A stretch of 26,408 nucleotides of DNA, taken from Bacteroidota bacterium (lineage in GTDB: Bacteria > Bacteroidota > Bacteroidia > Bacteroidales > Prolixibacteraceae). The translations under genes were made by a program, and so were the position numbers. The first letter of the stretch is position 1. Each line of letters starts with the position of its first letter. The DNA lies in the NCBI GenBank assembly GCA_030706665.1, contig JAUZOB010000005.1:1-26408 (forward strand), in the 5' to 3' direction. The notes beneath the pieces were generated by a model, which saw only the letters and a program-made list of their open reading frames with translations, was not told the DNA's origin and made no database searches. This document shows, piece after piece, positions 7,292 to 13,663 of this stretch.

Positions 7292-7391
7292 AAGGGTAAG
7301 CGACCTATATCGCACCGCTACAACCACCTACCCTTGCTGCCTTCCGACCCTGGGGGGATTCAGTAGGAGCTGGTCGTATAGGACTTACCCG
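7292..7391 (-). ncRNA. ffs: Signal recognition particle RNA, small bacterial type
   Basis: About 100 nt. The reverse strand contains the conserved SRP apical domain: CAGGGTCGGAAGGCAGCAAG, with the GGAAG tetraloop-type hairpin and asymmetric loop that bind Ffh. The ends pair: GGGTAAG (from 7390) with CTTACCC (7300-7294), and GACC with GGTC just inside. The 5' end is set near 7390 by the promoter at 7396-7426. It is the first gene of the stable-RNA operon, directly before tRNA-Thr. Termini are approximate by a few nucleotides. Confidence 0.93.
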
Positions 7392-7395
7392 GGCA

Positions 7396-7426
7396 CAAAA
7401 GTAGTAAAAAATGCTCTCCCTCCAAA
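7396..7426 (-). promoter_or_regulatory. Full Bacteroidetes promoter for the SRP RNA-tRNA operon
   Basis: On the reverse strand TTTG (7426-7423), exactly 19 nt, then TACTTTTG (7403-7396). Both boxes and spacing match the Bacteroidetes primary-sigma consensus TTTG-N19-TAnnTTTG. The transcription start falls near 7390, which is also where the SRP RNA terminal helix begins. Confidence 0.85.
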
Positions 7427-7917
7427 TTCTTTTTACCTTTTAGAATTCCTTTTTAAATGCGGCTTCCCGAAATAAATTAAGAATCAAAACGCTAAAGCTT
7501 ATGTAGAATGATTAAAAATAAGATTTTCATGTAAAAAAGTGCTTGATTGGGAGCAAAAATAGGAGGCAAAAGAGTCGAATGCCGTTTGCTCAGGGGACTT
7601 TCTCTTCTCTCGGAAGTGTAAAATATTCTGAATTTTTCTTTAGGAACCGGATTTCCGTGAGTAAAAAGAATGGAGGGAGCCTTTGTGAATATGCAGAGGT
7701 GAATAAATGTGGTTATAAAAGGAACTTGAATCATTCACGGGAATAATTGTTTTTGAAAAGATAAATTTTTAATATTGTAAAGCGAAGAGATGATTTATAC
7801 AAAATTTTTAATCCCATGAAACATCTATCCTGCAACGGTACTGTATAAATACAAACTCGTCGTATCAGATGAGAGATTACTAACAAAATAAAAAATTACG
7901 AACTAAACTATTATCTT
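7427..7917. other. Non-coding gap before the TM2 operon
   Basis: About 490 nt with no gene I can support. Two overlapping ORFs of 67 and 80 codons on opposite strands have no recognisable motifs and low-complexity translations. An interrupted inverted repeat lies at 7551-7591 (GAGCAAA / TTTGCTC outside, GGCA / TGCC inside). A candidate weak promoter, TTG (7747-7749), 20 nt, TAATATTG (7770-7777), could start a roughly 135-nt leader for the TM2 operon. Confidence 0.4.
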
Positions 7918-8256
7918 ATGGAATCGCAAAAAGTCGATTTGTTCCTGATGACTCATAGCAAATACTTCGAAAGTTATCAGATCCCTATTATTCGTGAACA
8001 ATTATTACTAGCAGATGATTCAAAATTTATCGCCTTGCAAACCATAAATTTCAAAGAACCGGTGATGATGTTGGTCGTATCTTTATTGGGCGGACATTTT
8101 GGAATCGACCGGTTTATCATAGGTGATGTAGGGCTGGGGGTAGCAAAGCTTCTCACATGCGGAGGTGTTGGCATCTGGACAATTGTTGACTGGTTCCTGA
8201 TCATGGGACGTACCCGCGAGATCAATTATGAGAAAGTAATGATGATTTTAGGCTGA
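7918..8256 (+). CDS. TM2 domain membrane protein
   Basis: A 112-residue protein. Residues 1-45 are soluble and unrecognised; residues about 48-98 are a TM2 domain, two membrane helices joined by a short turn. The TM2 signature is clear: LLGGHFGIDRFIIGDVGLGVAKLL with its Asp-Arg-Phe turn, then GGVGIWTIVDWFLI. The family's biochemical role is unknown in bacteria. It starts a tight run of four membrane genes (gaps of 13, -1 and 1 nt), so it probably works with DUF2752, the DUF4870-like protein and the M48 peptidase. Confidence 0.88.
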   Translation: MESQKVDLFLMTHSKYFESYQIPIIREQLLLADDSKFIALQTINFKEPVMMLVVSLLGGHFGIDRFIIGDVGLGVAKLLTCGGVGIWTIVDWFLIMGRTREINYEKVMMILG

Positions 8257-8269
8257 CATTTTCGCAGAC

Positions 8270-8683
8270 ATGTCGCGAAGACAACTTTATGCTTTTATTT
8301 TAATTGCTACAGGGAGCGGGTATAGCTGGCTAATTTATAGTTATTACTCGTTGGGGAATAATCCCAAATTTGGAGTTTCAGCTTGCATCTTCAAAGATAT
8401 TACGGGTATACCCTGTCCTTCTTGTGGCGTTACGCGAACAATTTTGACTCTGTCGAAGGGACAGGTATGGGAAGCCTTGCAAATTAATCCATTGGGAATT
8501 TTACTCGGAGTATTTCTTTTACTTTTCCCATTATGGATCGGTTATGATTTGATCAGAAGGAAAAGCAGCTTTTTGCATTATTATCTAAATGCAGAAGAGC
8601 TTTTAAAGAAAAAGATCATTGCAATCCCGGCAGTAATACTTATCCTGCTCAATTGGATCTGGAATATATATAAACACCTGTGA
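8270..8683 (+). CDS. DUF2752 domain membrane protein
   Basis: A 137-residue protein with three likely membrane helices (about 8-28, 71-93, 110-130). Between the first two sits the DUF2752 signature GIPCPSCGVTRTILTLSKGQ (about 45-64) followed by ALQINPLGIL. The CPxCG motif looks metal- or redox-capable, but no activity is known for the family. The start ATG lies 13 nt after the TM2 stop, and the stop overlaps the next start by one base (TGATG). DUF2752 next to TM2 is a pairing I associate with Bacteroidetes. Confidence 0.85.
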   Translation: MSRRQLYAFILIATGSGYSWLIYSYYSLGNNPKFGVSACIFKDITGIPCPSCGVTRTILTLSKGQVWEALQINPLGILLGVFLLLFPLWIGYDLIRRKSSFLHYYLNAEELLKKKIIAIPAVILILLNWIWNIYKHL

Positions 8684-9111
8684 TGGCCGTAAAAGAATTT
8701 ATTTACAAACCTGACGATCATGAACTGGAAAAAGCCGCAAACAGTTATTTGATGTCGATGATTGCACTGATGGCAGGATTGCCACTTCCAATTATTAATC
8801 TGATCGCTACTTTTATTTTTTTCCTCGGGAACCGTAAAGGGACTTATTTTGTTCGTTGGCATTGTTGTCAGGCGTTATTCTCTCAGGCAACAATTGTATT
8901 TGTTAATAGTTTCTGTTTCTATCGCACCATGTCGATAATTTTTGGATCGGCGAAAGTTACAAACAGCTATATCGCTTATCTGATCACCGTAATTGTATTT
9001 AATATCATAGAGTTCATCATTACAATTCAGGCTGCGGTATATATACGCAAGGGGAAACATATCGAATGGTGGTTTTTTGGGACTCTGGCACAATTGATTT
9101 GTAAAAAATAA
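8683..9111 (+). CDS. DUF4870-like membrane protein
   Basis: A 142-residue membrane protein. I chose the ATG at 8683, which overlaps the DUF2752 stop as TGATG; a GTG one codon earlier is less likely. After a charged N-terminus there are three or four hydrophobic segments (about 22-48, 60-80, 92-116), a central VRWHCCQALFSQ that resembles the FHxxQA pattern of DUF4870 proteins, and a short charged end. Assignment to DUF4870 is by pattern only. Position inside the operon is the best clue to its role. Confidence 0.6.
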   Translation: MAVKEFIYKPDDHELEKAANSYLMSMIALMAGLPLPIINLIATFIFFLGNRKGTYFVRWHCCQALFSQATIVFVNSFCFYRTMSIIFGSAKVTNSYIAYLITVIVFNIIEFIITIQAAVYIRKGKHIEWWFFGTLAQLICKK

Positions 9112-9112
9112 A

Positions 9113-9913
9113 ATGAAAAAAGTACTATTCCAATTTTCAATCGGTGTCTTCCTCTTTCTTGGAACCTGGTATCTGCTAAGTAAGATCAATTTTGTCAGAA
9201 TCCTGCGAGTTGAGACAATCAGCAAAAAAAATGAACAGAAACTGGGAGAGGTTTTGTATGACTATATAAAACTTGAATCCAAAGAAATTAAACCTGATTC
9301 TATCACCGATATTACCGGACGGATTAAGAGACGCATTTGCGAAATGAATGGAATCGATCCTGCTTCGATCAAAATCCATATCTTAAAAAATCCTGATATA
9401 AATGCATTCGCAATACCCGGGCATCAACTGGTTATTTTTACCGGACTCATCGGGTATAGCAAAAATCCGGAGGAGCTGGCCGGAATTATGGCTCACGAAA
9501 TTGCTCATATAGAGCACAATCATGTTATGAAAAAAATGGTAAAGGAAGTTGGTGTTGCCGGCGTGGCTTCAATGATCGGAGGACAAAATGGATCGCAGGT
9601 AATTGCGAGGCTTGCCAAAGTGGTTACGTCAACAGCTTTTGACAGAGATCAGGAAAAAGATGCAGATGCTACGGCTGTTCATTATATGGTAAAGGCAAAG
9701 ATTAATCCCTCTTTTTTTGCAGGATTCTTTATTCGATTTTCAAATGACATAAACCAAATTCCAAAGGAGTTGGAATGGATCAGTACACATCCCGATACAA
9801 AGGAAAGAGCAGAACGGGTTCGCAGTTTAATCCCCGCTTCTTTGAAATCATCACCGATTGCAACTCAAAAAGAGTGGTCCTGTTTTAAAGAAGAGGTTAA
9901 AAGAGATTTATAG
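9113..9913 (+). CDS. M48 family zinc metallopeptidase, membrane-anchored
   Basis: A 266-residue Zn peptidase. An N-terminal hydrophobic segment (about 5-23) could be a signal anchor; there is no lipobox. The zinc site is complete: HEIAH at 128-132 inside MAHEIAHIEHNH, and the third ligand Glu181 in DQEKDAD. FAIPGHQLVIFTGLI upstream is the family's typical strand-turn. Like Oma1/BepA-type M48 members it is single-anchored with a periplasmic domain, so envelope quality control is a reasonable guess. It is the last gene of the TM2 operon, 1 nt after the previous stop. Confidence 0.9.
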   Translation: MKKVLFQFSIGVFLFLGTWYLLSKINFVRILRVETISKKNEQKLGEVLYDYIKLESKEIKPDSITDITGRIKRRICEMNGIDPASIKIHILKNPDINAFAIPGHQLVIFTGLIGYSKNPEELAGIMAHEIAHIEHNHVMKKMVKEVGVAGVASMIGGQNGSQVIARLAKVVTSTAFDRDQEKDADATAVHYMVKAKINPSFFAGFFIRFSNDINQIPKELEWISTHPDTKERAERVRSLIPASLKSSPIATQKEWSCFKEEVKRDL

Positions 9914-10052
9914 CGTACTCACAATTTTGCTCAATCCTACTTATGTCGGGGAATGGGGACGATTTATTGTGAATCTTTTGACTTAGCTTTTCTCAAGATT
10001 TGTAATTTACTAATCAAGAAAATCAACTATCGACATTTATGACGCCTTAGTT

Positions 10053-10112
10053 ATGAATAACTCAAAAAGATCTCTTTCCTATTATGCTTTTATTCAGGGT
10101 CTCTGTTGCTGA
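10053..10112 (+). pseudogene. Remnant of a second DUF4199 gene
   Basis: A 19-codon ORF (ATG 10053, TGA 10110-10112). Its first codons, MNNSKRSLSYYAFIQGLC, align with MSDSKNYFIHSAMMHGLF at the start of the intact gene at 10477. The upstream 56 nt also align without gaps: GATTTGTAATTTA lies at exactly the same distance from the ATG in both copies (9997 and 10421), as does a CTTTT-TCAA stretch further up. After codon 19 the match ends, so most of the copy is deleted or scrambled. A true tiny gene is possible but less likely. Confidence 0.6.
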
Positions 10113-10420
10113 ATCTTCAACAATTAAAGCGGAAGAATAGTAAATTGAAATATTTGTACTGTGTGATATTACTGGAATGGATCAGGATAGCTCCAGGATA
10201 GCCCACAGAGTGCTTGACGAGTGCAATCCATAGTTTCTGTTTCATGAAAAAACTGCTCTGTTTGCAACTAAAAAAAAGAACGGTTTTAGTTTAAAAGAGG
10301 AGTGAGGCAAGGTTCTTGCCGGTCTCATAACCGAATGATTGGTAACGGTTAATTTTATTTTTAAATCAAAATATAAATTTCCTTATTTTTTAGATCTACA
10401 ATACTTCCCTTTTATCAAAA

Positions 10421-10476
10421 GATTTGTAATTTAACGATCCGAAAAATTAAAGAGTAGTAATTACAATGTCCTAATT
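10421..10476 (+). promoter_or_regulatory. Leader/promoter block shared by both DUF4199 copies
   Basis: The block GATTTGTAATTTA at 10421-10433 and the sequence up to the ATG repeat at 9997-10052 with the same spacing and roughly 60 percent identity. TAATTTA inside it resembles the -7 element without its final G. Retention in both copies suggests it holds the promoter, though simple shared ancestry explains it as well. Confidence 0.4.
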
Positions 10477-11115
10477 ATGAGCGATTCAAAAAACTATTTC
10501 ATACATTCTGCAATGATGCATGGTCTCTTCCTGGGGCTTGCATTGGTATTGGTTAGTGTAATATTATATTTAACTGGAAACTATGCCTCCAAAGGGCTTG
10601 GCTTAATTACCTATGTAGTCCTCGTCGGAGGTTTACTATGGGCTCAATATGACTTTCGCAGATACCAGCCTGGAGGTTACTGCCCATATGGGAAAGCTCT
10701 TGGCTATGGAACCGTGGTTGTTTTATTCAGCTCAGTCCTCACCGCTATATATACCTTGGTATTGTTAGCATATCTTGATAAAGGTCTGATAGACCAGCTC
10801 AAGACTATTCAGGAGGAAACTTTGTTAAGTAAAGGCTACTCTCCCGACATGGTTCAACAACAGATGGATATGGCATCCAGATTTATGACTCCCGGTTTTA
10901 TTGCTGTCACTTCAATAATTACCAGCACGTTTATAGGATTTATTTTATCGCTGATCACTTCTATTTTTACTCATAAATCAAATCCGGATCCATTTATTAG
11001 TGCGATGGCAGAGATTGAGAAAGAAGAACAACCTTCATCTCCCAATATTGAAGAACCGAAATCGGTTGAAGAGGCTTCTGTTGAAGAACCTTCAAAAGAT
11101 AAGAAGGAAGAATAG
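10477..11115 (+). CDS. DUF4199 domain membrane protein
   Basis: A 212-residue protein with four membrane helices (about 13-32, 38-54, 73-98, 136-165) and a cytoplasm-like acidic C-terminal tail rich in Glu, Pro and Ser (about 175-212). The helical pattern and the central FRRYQPGGYCPYGKALGYG between helices 2 and 3 fit DUF4199, a family found mainly in Bacteroidetes and without known function. It lies 45 nt before the GT2 gene; this pair is common in the phylum, so a role near the lipid-linked sugar made by that enzyme is possible. Confidence 0.8.
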   Translation: MSDSKNYFIHSAMMHGLFLGLALVLVSVILYLTGNYASKGLGLITYVVLVGGLLWAQYDFRRYQPGGYCPYGKALGYGTVVVLFSSVLTAIYTLVLLAYLDKGLIDQLKTIQEETLLSKGYSPDMVQQQMDMASRFMTPGFIAVTSIITSTFIGFILSLITSIFTHKSNPDPFISAMAEIEKEEQPSSPNIEEPKSVEEASVEEPSKDKKEE

Positions 11116-11123
11116 ATAGATTG

Positions 11124-11131
11124 TAATTTTG
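11124..11131 (+). promoter_or_regulatory. Bacteroidetes -7 box for the GT2 gene
   Basis: TAATTTTG matches TAnnTTTG and lies in the 45-nt gap between DUF4199 and GT2, giving a leader of about 23 nt. The GT2 gene may therefore also be expressed on its own. Confidence 0.45.
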
Positions 11132-11160
11132 GTGCTGTGAGATAATTTGAATTTAACGAG

Positions 11161-12108
11161 ATGGATATTTCCGTAGTTGTTCCATTGTACAATGAAGTCG
11201 AGTCGTTACCTGAGCTGATTGCATGGATCAGAAAGGTAATGTTGGAGAATCATTTTACCTATGAAGTATTGTTGATTGATGATGGAAGCAATGACGGTTC
11301 CTGGGAGTTGATTGAAAAACTTACTTTGGACGACGAGGCAATCCGCGGAATAAAATTTCGGAGAAACTATGGTAAGTCTGCGGCATTGCATATTGGTTTC
11401 CAGAGTGCGAGAGGAGATGTCGTTATCACAATGGACGCAGACCTTCAGGATAGCCCGGATGAAATTCCTTCACTCTATAAAATGATTAAAGAGGAAGGCT
11501 ACGACCTCGTCTCCGGCTGGAAAAAGAAAAGATATGATCCAATCTCTAAAACAATTCCCACTAAATTATATAATTGGACTACCCGAAAGGTCACAGGTCT
11601 GAAACTGCATGACATGAATTGTGGCCTGAAAGCATATCGCAAAACTGTTGTTAAAAGCATCGAGGTGTATGGCGAGATGCACAGATATATTCCGGTTCTT
11701 GCTCACCGTGCCGGATTCAAGCAGATCGGAGAAAAGGTCGTACAACATCGTAAGCGATTGTATGGATCTACAAAATTCGGTTTGGAACGATTCATCAATG
11801 GCTTTCTCGATTTATTATCGGTTTCGTTCATCACCAAATTCGGAAAAAAACCAATGCATTTCTTCGGAGTCCTCGGAACACTTGTCTTTATGTTCGGGTT
11901 CTTTTCTGCATTCTGGCTGGGGGCACAAAAACTATATGATCTGAATCATCACATTAAAGCTCGACTGGTAACCGAGAGCCCCTATTTCTATTTAGCTCTT
12001 ACTGCCATGATTATCGGTACTCTGCTCTTTCTTGCCGGTTTCCTTGGCGAATTGATTTCGCGGAGCTCTTCGGACCGTAATATTTATCAAATCGAAAAAG
12101 AAATCTGA
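11161..12108 (+). CDS. GT2 polyprenol-phosphate glycosyltransferase
   Basis: A 315-residue family 2 glycosyltransferase of the DPM1/GtrB/ArnC type, which moves a sugar from a nucleotide donor to undecaprenyl phosphate. The N-terminal GT-A domain shows DISVVVPLYNE (2-12), LIDDGSNDGS, FRRNYGKSAALHIGF, and the metal-binding TMDADLQDSPDEI. The acceptor region has GLKAYRKTV and GEMHRYIPVLAHRAGF, typical of this subgroup. Two membrane helices near the C-terminus (about 237-258 and 275-300) complete the architecture. The donor sugar cannot be told. Confidence 0.9.
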   Translation: MDISVVVPLYNEVESLPELIAWIRKVMLENHFTYEVLLIDDGSNDGSWELIEKLTLDDEAIRGIKFRRNYGKSAALHIGFQSARGDVVITMDADLQDSPDEIPSLYKMIKEEGYDLVSGWKKKRYDPISKTIPTKLYNWTTRKVTGLKLHDMNCGLKAYRKTVVKSIEVYGEMHRYIPVLAHRAGFKQIGEKVVQHRKRLYGSTKFGLERFINGFLDLLSVSFITKFGKKPMHFFGVLGTLVFMFGFFSAFWLGAQKLYDLNHHIKARLVTESPYFYLALTAMIIGTLLFLAGFLGELISRSSSDRNIYQIEKEI

Positions 12109-12212
12109 TACAGGGTGATAACTGTATATTGATTCCGGTGAGAAGATCAAAAATCGTATGCTGATTTCAGTAAAGCAAATGCATTACAACGCTATTGTTA
12201 ATTTACCGTACG

Positions 12213-12250
12213 ACTACCCTTGCTTTACCCATTGGGTAGTTAAAGGGTAG
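12213..12250. repeat. Nested inverted repeats with alternative pairings
   Basis: CTACCCTT (12214-12221) pairs with AAGGGTAG (12243-12250), enclosing TACCC (12226-12230) / GGGTA (12234-12238). The same left arm ACTACCC (12213-12219) can instead pair perfectly with GGGTAGT (12234-12240). So two mutually exclusive folds are possible. No T-tract follows, so it is not a simple terminator. Confidence 0.6.
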
Positions 12251-12291
12251 CGGAACCCTAATGGAACGCTAATGGAAATAAGGTGTTGGTG

Positions 12292-12299
12292 TAATTTTG
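12292..12299 (+). promoter_or_regulatory. Distal -7 box for the acyltransferase
   Basis: TAATTTTG followed by C fits TAnnTTTG(Y). Leader to the ATG at 12471 would be about 165 nt. No -33 box at standard spacing. Confidence 0.35.
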
Positions 12300-12372
12300 C
12301 AGATGTCTGCCAATATTAAAACATCTTTAATTTCCGGGTTTGTGGAATGTGTATTCGGATACAAATTTTTTG

Positions 12373-12380
12373 TAATTTTG
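12373..12380 (+). promoter_or_regulatory. Proximal -7 box for the acyltransferase
   Basis: A second TAATTTTGC, identical to the box 81 nt upstream, giving a leader of about 84 nt. It is the more likely main start because it is nearer the gene. Confidence 0.45.
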
Positions 12381-12470
12381 CTCCTCATAGAATTGGAATA
12401 TTCTCATCGGAATAGTTTGCCAATAAAGAGGTTAACAAGATCTGAATAAGAAGAACGATTAGTTGTTTAG

Positions 12471-13583
12471 ATGCGCGAAAGAGTAACGTATATCGACCTG
12501 ATAAAAGGAGTAGGGATCATTTTGGTAGTGATTGGGCATCTGCCCATAAATACAGAGCTTCGTAGAATAATCTTCTCATTTCATATGCCGTTGTTCTTTT
12601 TTGTGTCCGGATTATTTCACAAACAGAATAATCCGAAGGATTTTATCTTGAATAAAGCCAAAAGACTCTTAATCCCATATGTATTTTTCTTTTTCCTTGC
12701 TGAATTTTTTACGCTGGCTTTTGATTATCCCCGCCATATCGGATTCCAAACCCAATCATTCTTCGATATCCTGAACGGACAGGAGTATTTTACTTACAAT
12801 GTTCCTTTGTGGTTTTTGCTTTGTTTGTTCGAGGTCTCGATTCTCTACTTTTTCATTCGGAAATATTTTGTAGAGAATAAGACATTGCAAACCATCGTGG
12901 TTTTACTTTTTTCTATTTTGGGATATGGAATCAATAAGATGTCTTTAAATATTCCGTATTTCCTTGACTCTGCATTTTCATCGCTGATATTCTATCATGC
13001 AGGTTCTTGGTTCTATACTGAATTTAAGGCGAAGGGAGATAGTCTTTTGAAATGGCCATTGGATATTATTACTTCAAATTTTTCTTCAGAAAACGATGTT
13101 ATACCCGAAAAAGGTTTATTCAATGGTTGGAAGAGGATCATTGACAATGTGAAAAGACGAAGTTTGAGGGTGAGCGATAAACACAAAGCGATTCTTTTTA
13201 ACGGAATTAGTCTTTTTGTACTGTCTGCTGTTTTCTTATATCAAGCCTATTATTCCGGCTCGCTGGATGTCCGGGCGAACTCGATTCCTGACAGTTATTT
13301 GTCTTATCTCACGACTTCTTTTACAGGGATCTTAATGATAGTCTTTTTGTGTAAAATGATCAATTCAATTTCACTCATTGATTATTGGGGGAAAAATTCA
13401 TTGGTGATCATGTCGACACATATCCCTCTTTTCTTAATCGTTAACTATTTAAATGATCAGGTATTTCATGTAAGTGGAAATTCCTGGATGTATGAGGTTA
13501 TCCGTTTTAGCCTGACCTTTTCGTTTTGCACAGCCCTGATTGAGATACTGAATCGCTATTGCCCCAAGTTGATCGGGAAATAG
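12471..13583 (+). CDS. Acyltransferase family 3 membrane protein (OafA/WcwT-like)
   Basis: A 370-residue integral membrane O-acyltransferase. The opening YIDLIKGVGIILVVIGHLP (7-25) with the conserved His23, then FSFHMPLFFFVSGLF and the KAKRLLIPYVFF helix, are the signatures of acyltransferase family 3. About nine or ten membrane segments follow, with a long hydrophilic loop (about 195-240) in the middle that is larger than usual. Such enzymes acetylate sugars of surface polysaccharides, fucose-type O-acetylases being among the closest in layout. It stands alone, convergent with the M16 genes; a link to the nearby wec-like glycan is possible but unproven. Confidence 0.87.
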   Translation: MRERVTYIDLIKGVGIILVVIGHLPINTELRRIIFSFHMPLFFFVSGLFHKQNNPKDFILNKAKRLLIPYVFFFFLAEFFTLAFDYPRHIGFQTQSFFDILNGQEYFTYNVPLWFLLCLFEVSILYFFIRKYFVENKTLQTIVVLLFSILGYGINKMSLNIPYFLDSAFSSLIFYHAGSWFYTEFKAKGDSLLKWPLDIITSNFSSENDVIPEKGLFNGWKRIIDNVKRRSLRVSDKHKAILFNGISLFVLSAVFLYQAYYSGSLDVRANSIPDSYLSYLTTSFTGILMIVFLCKMINSISLIDYWGKNSLVIMSTHIPLFLIVNYLNDQVFHVSGNSWMYEVIRFSLTFSFCTALIEILNRYCPKLIGK

Positions 13584-13663
13584 CAATAGAGTACCTGCTA
13601 ATTTTCTCTTGTCAATGATTTCAACCTTTATATTTCTGAAAAGAGACTGTCTTTTTTAGTTAT

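Larger units (their letters stand above)
9914..10476. other. Intergenic region with a decayed DUF4199 start
   Basis: 563 nt without an intact gene. It holds a degenerate copy of the 5' end of the next gene (9997-10112), a 9-nt direct repeat CAGGATAGC at 10183-10191 and 10194-10202, a small hairpin GGCAAG / CTTGCC at 10306-10320, and the leader of the DUF4199 gene. Nothing else is recognisable; it reads as gene-decay debris. Confidence 0.55.
12109..12470. other. Intergenic region with nested inverted repeats and twin -7 boxes
   Basis: 362 nt without a gene. It contains the ACCC/GGGT inverted-repeat cluster at 12213-12250, directly followed by two near-copies of CTAATGGAA (about 12258-12266 and 12270-12278), and two identical TAATTTTGC boxes 81 nt apart. 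A weak 6-bp hairpin ATACAG / CTGTAT (12108-12127) directly follows the GT2 stop. No ORF of interest. Confidence 0.5.

Noticed and set aside
7492..7746. Overlapping ORFs of 80 (reverse) and 67 (forward) codons in the gap before TM2
   Set aside because: No motifs, no plausible start context and the same bases open on both strands; more likely chance in AT-rich spacer.
10110..10127. UGA in the DUF4199 remnant read as selenocysteine, given the nearby Se genes
   Set aside because: A TAA follows five codons later, no hairpin of the needed kind follows, and nothing in the family calls for selenocysteine.
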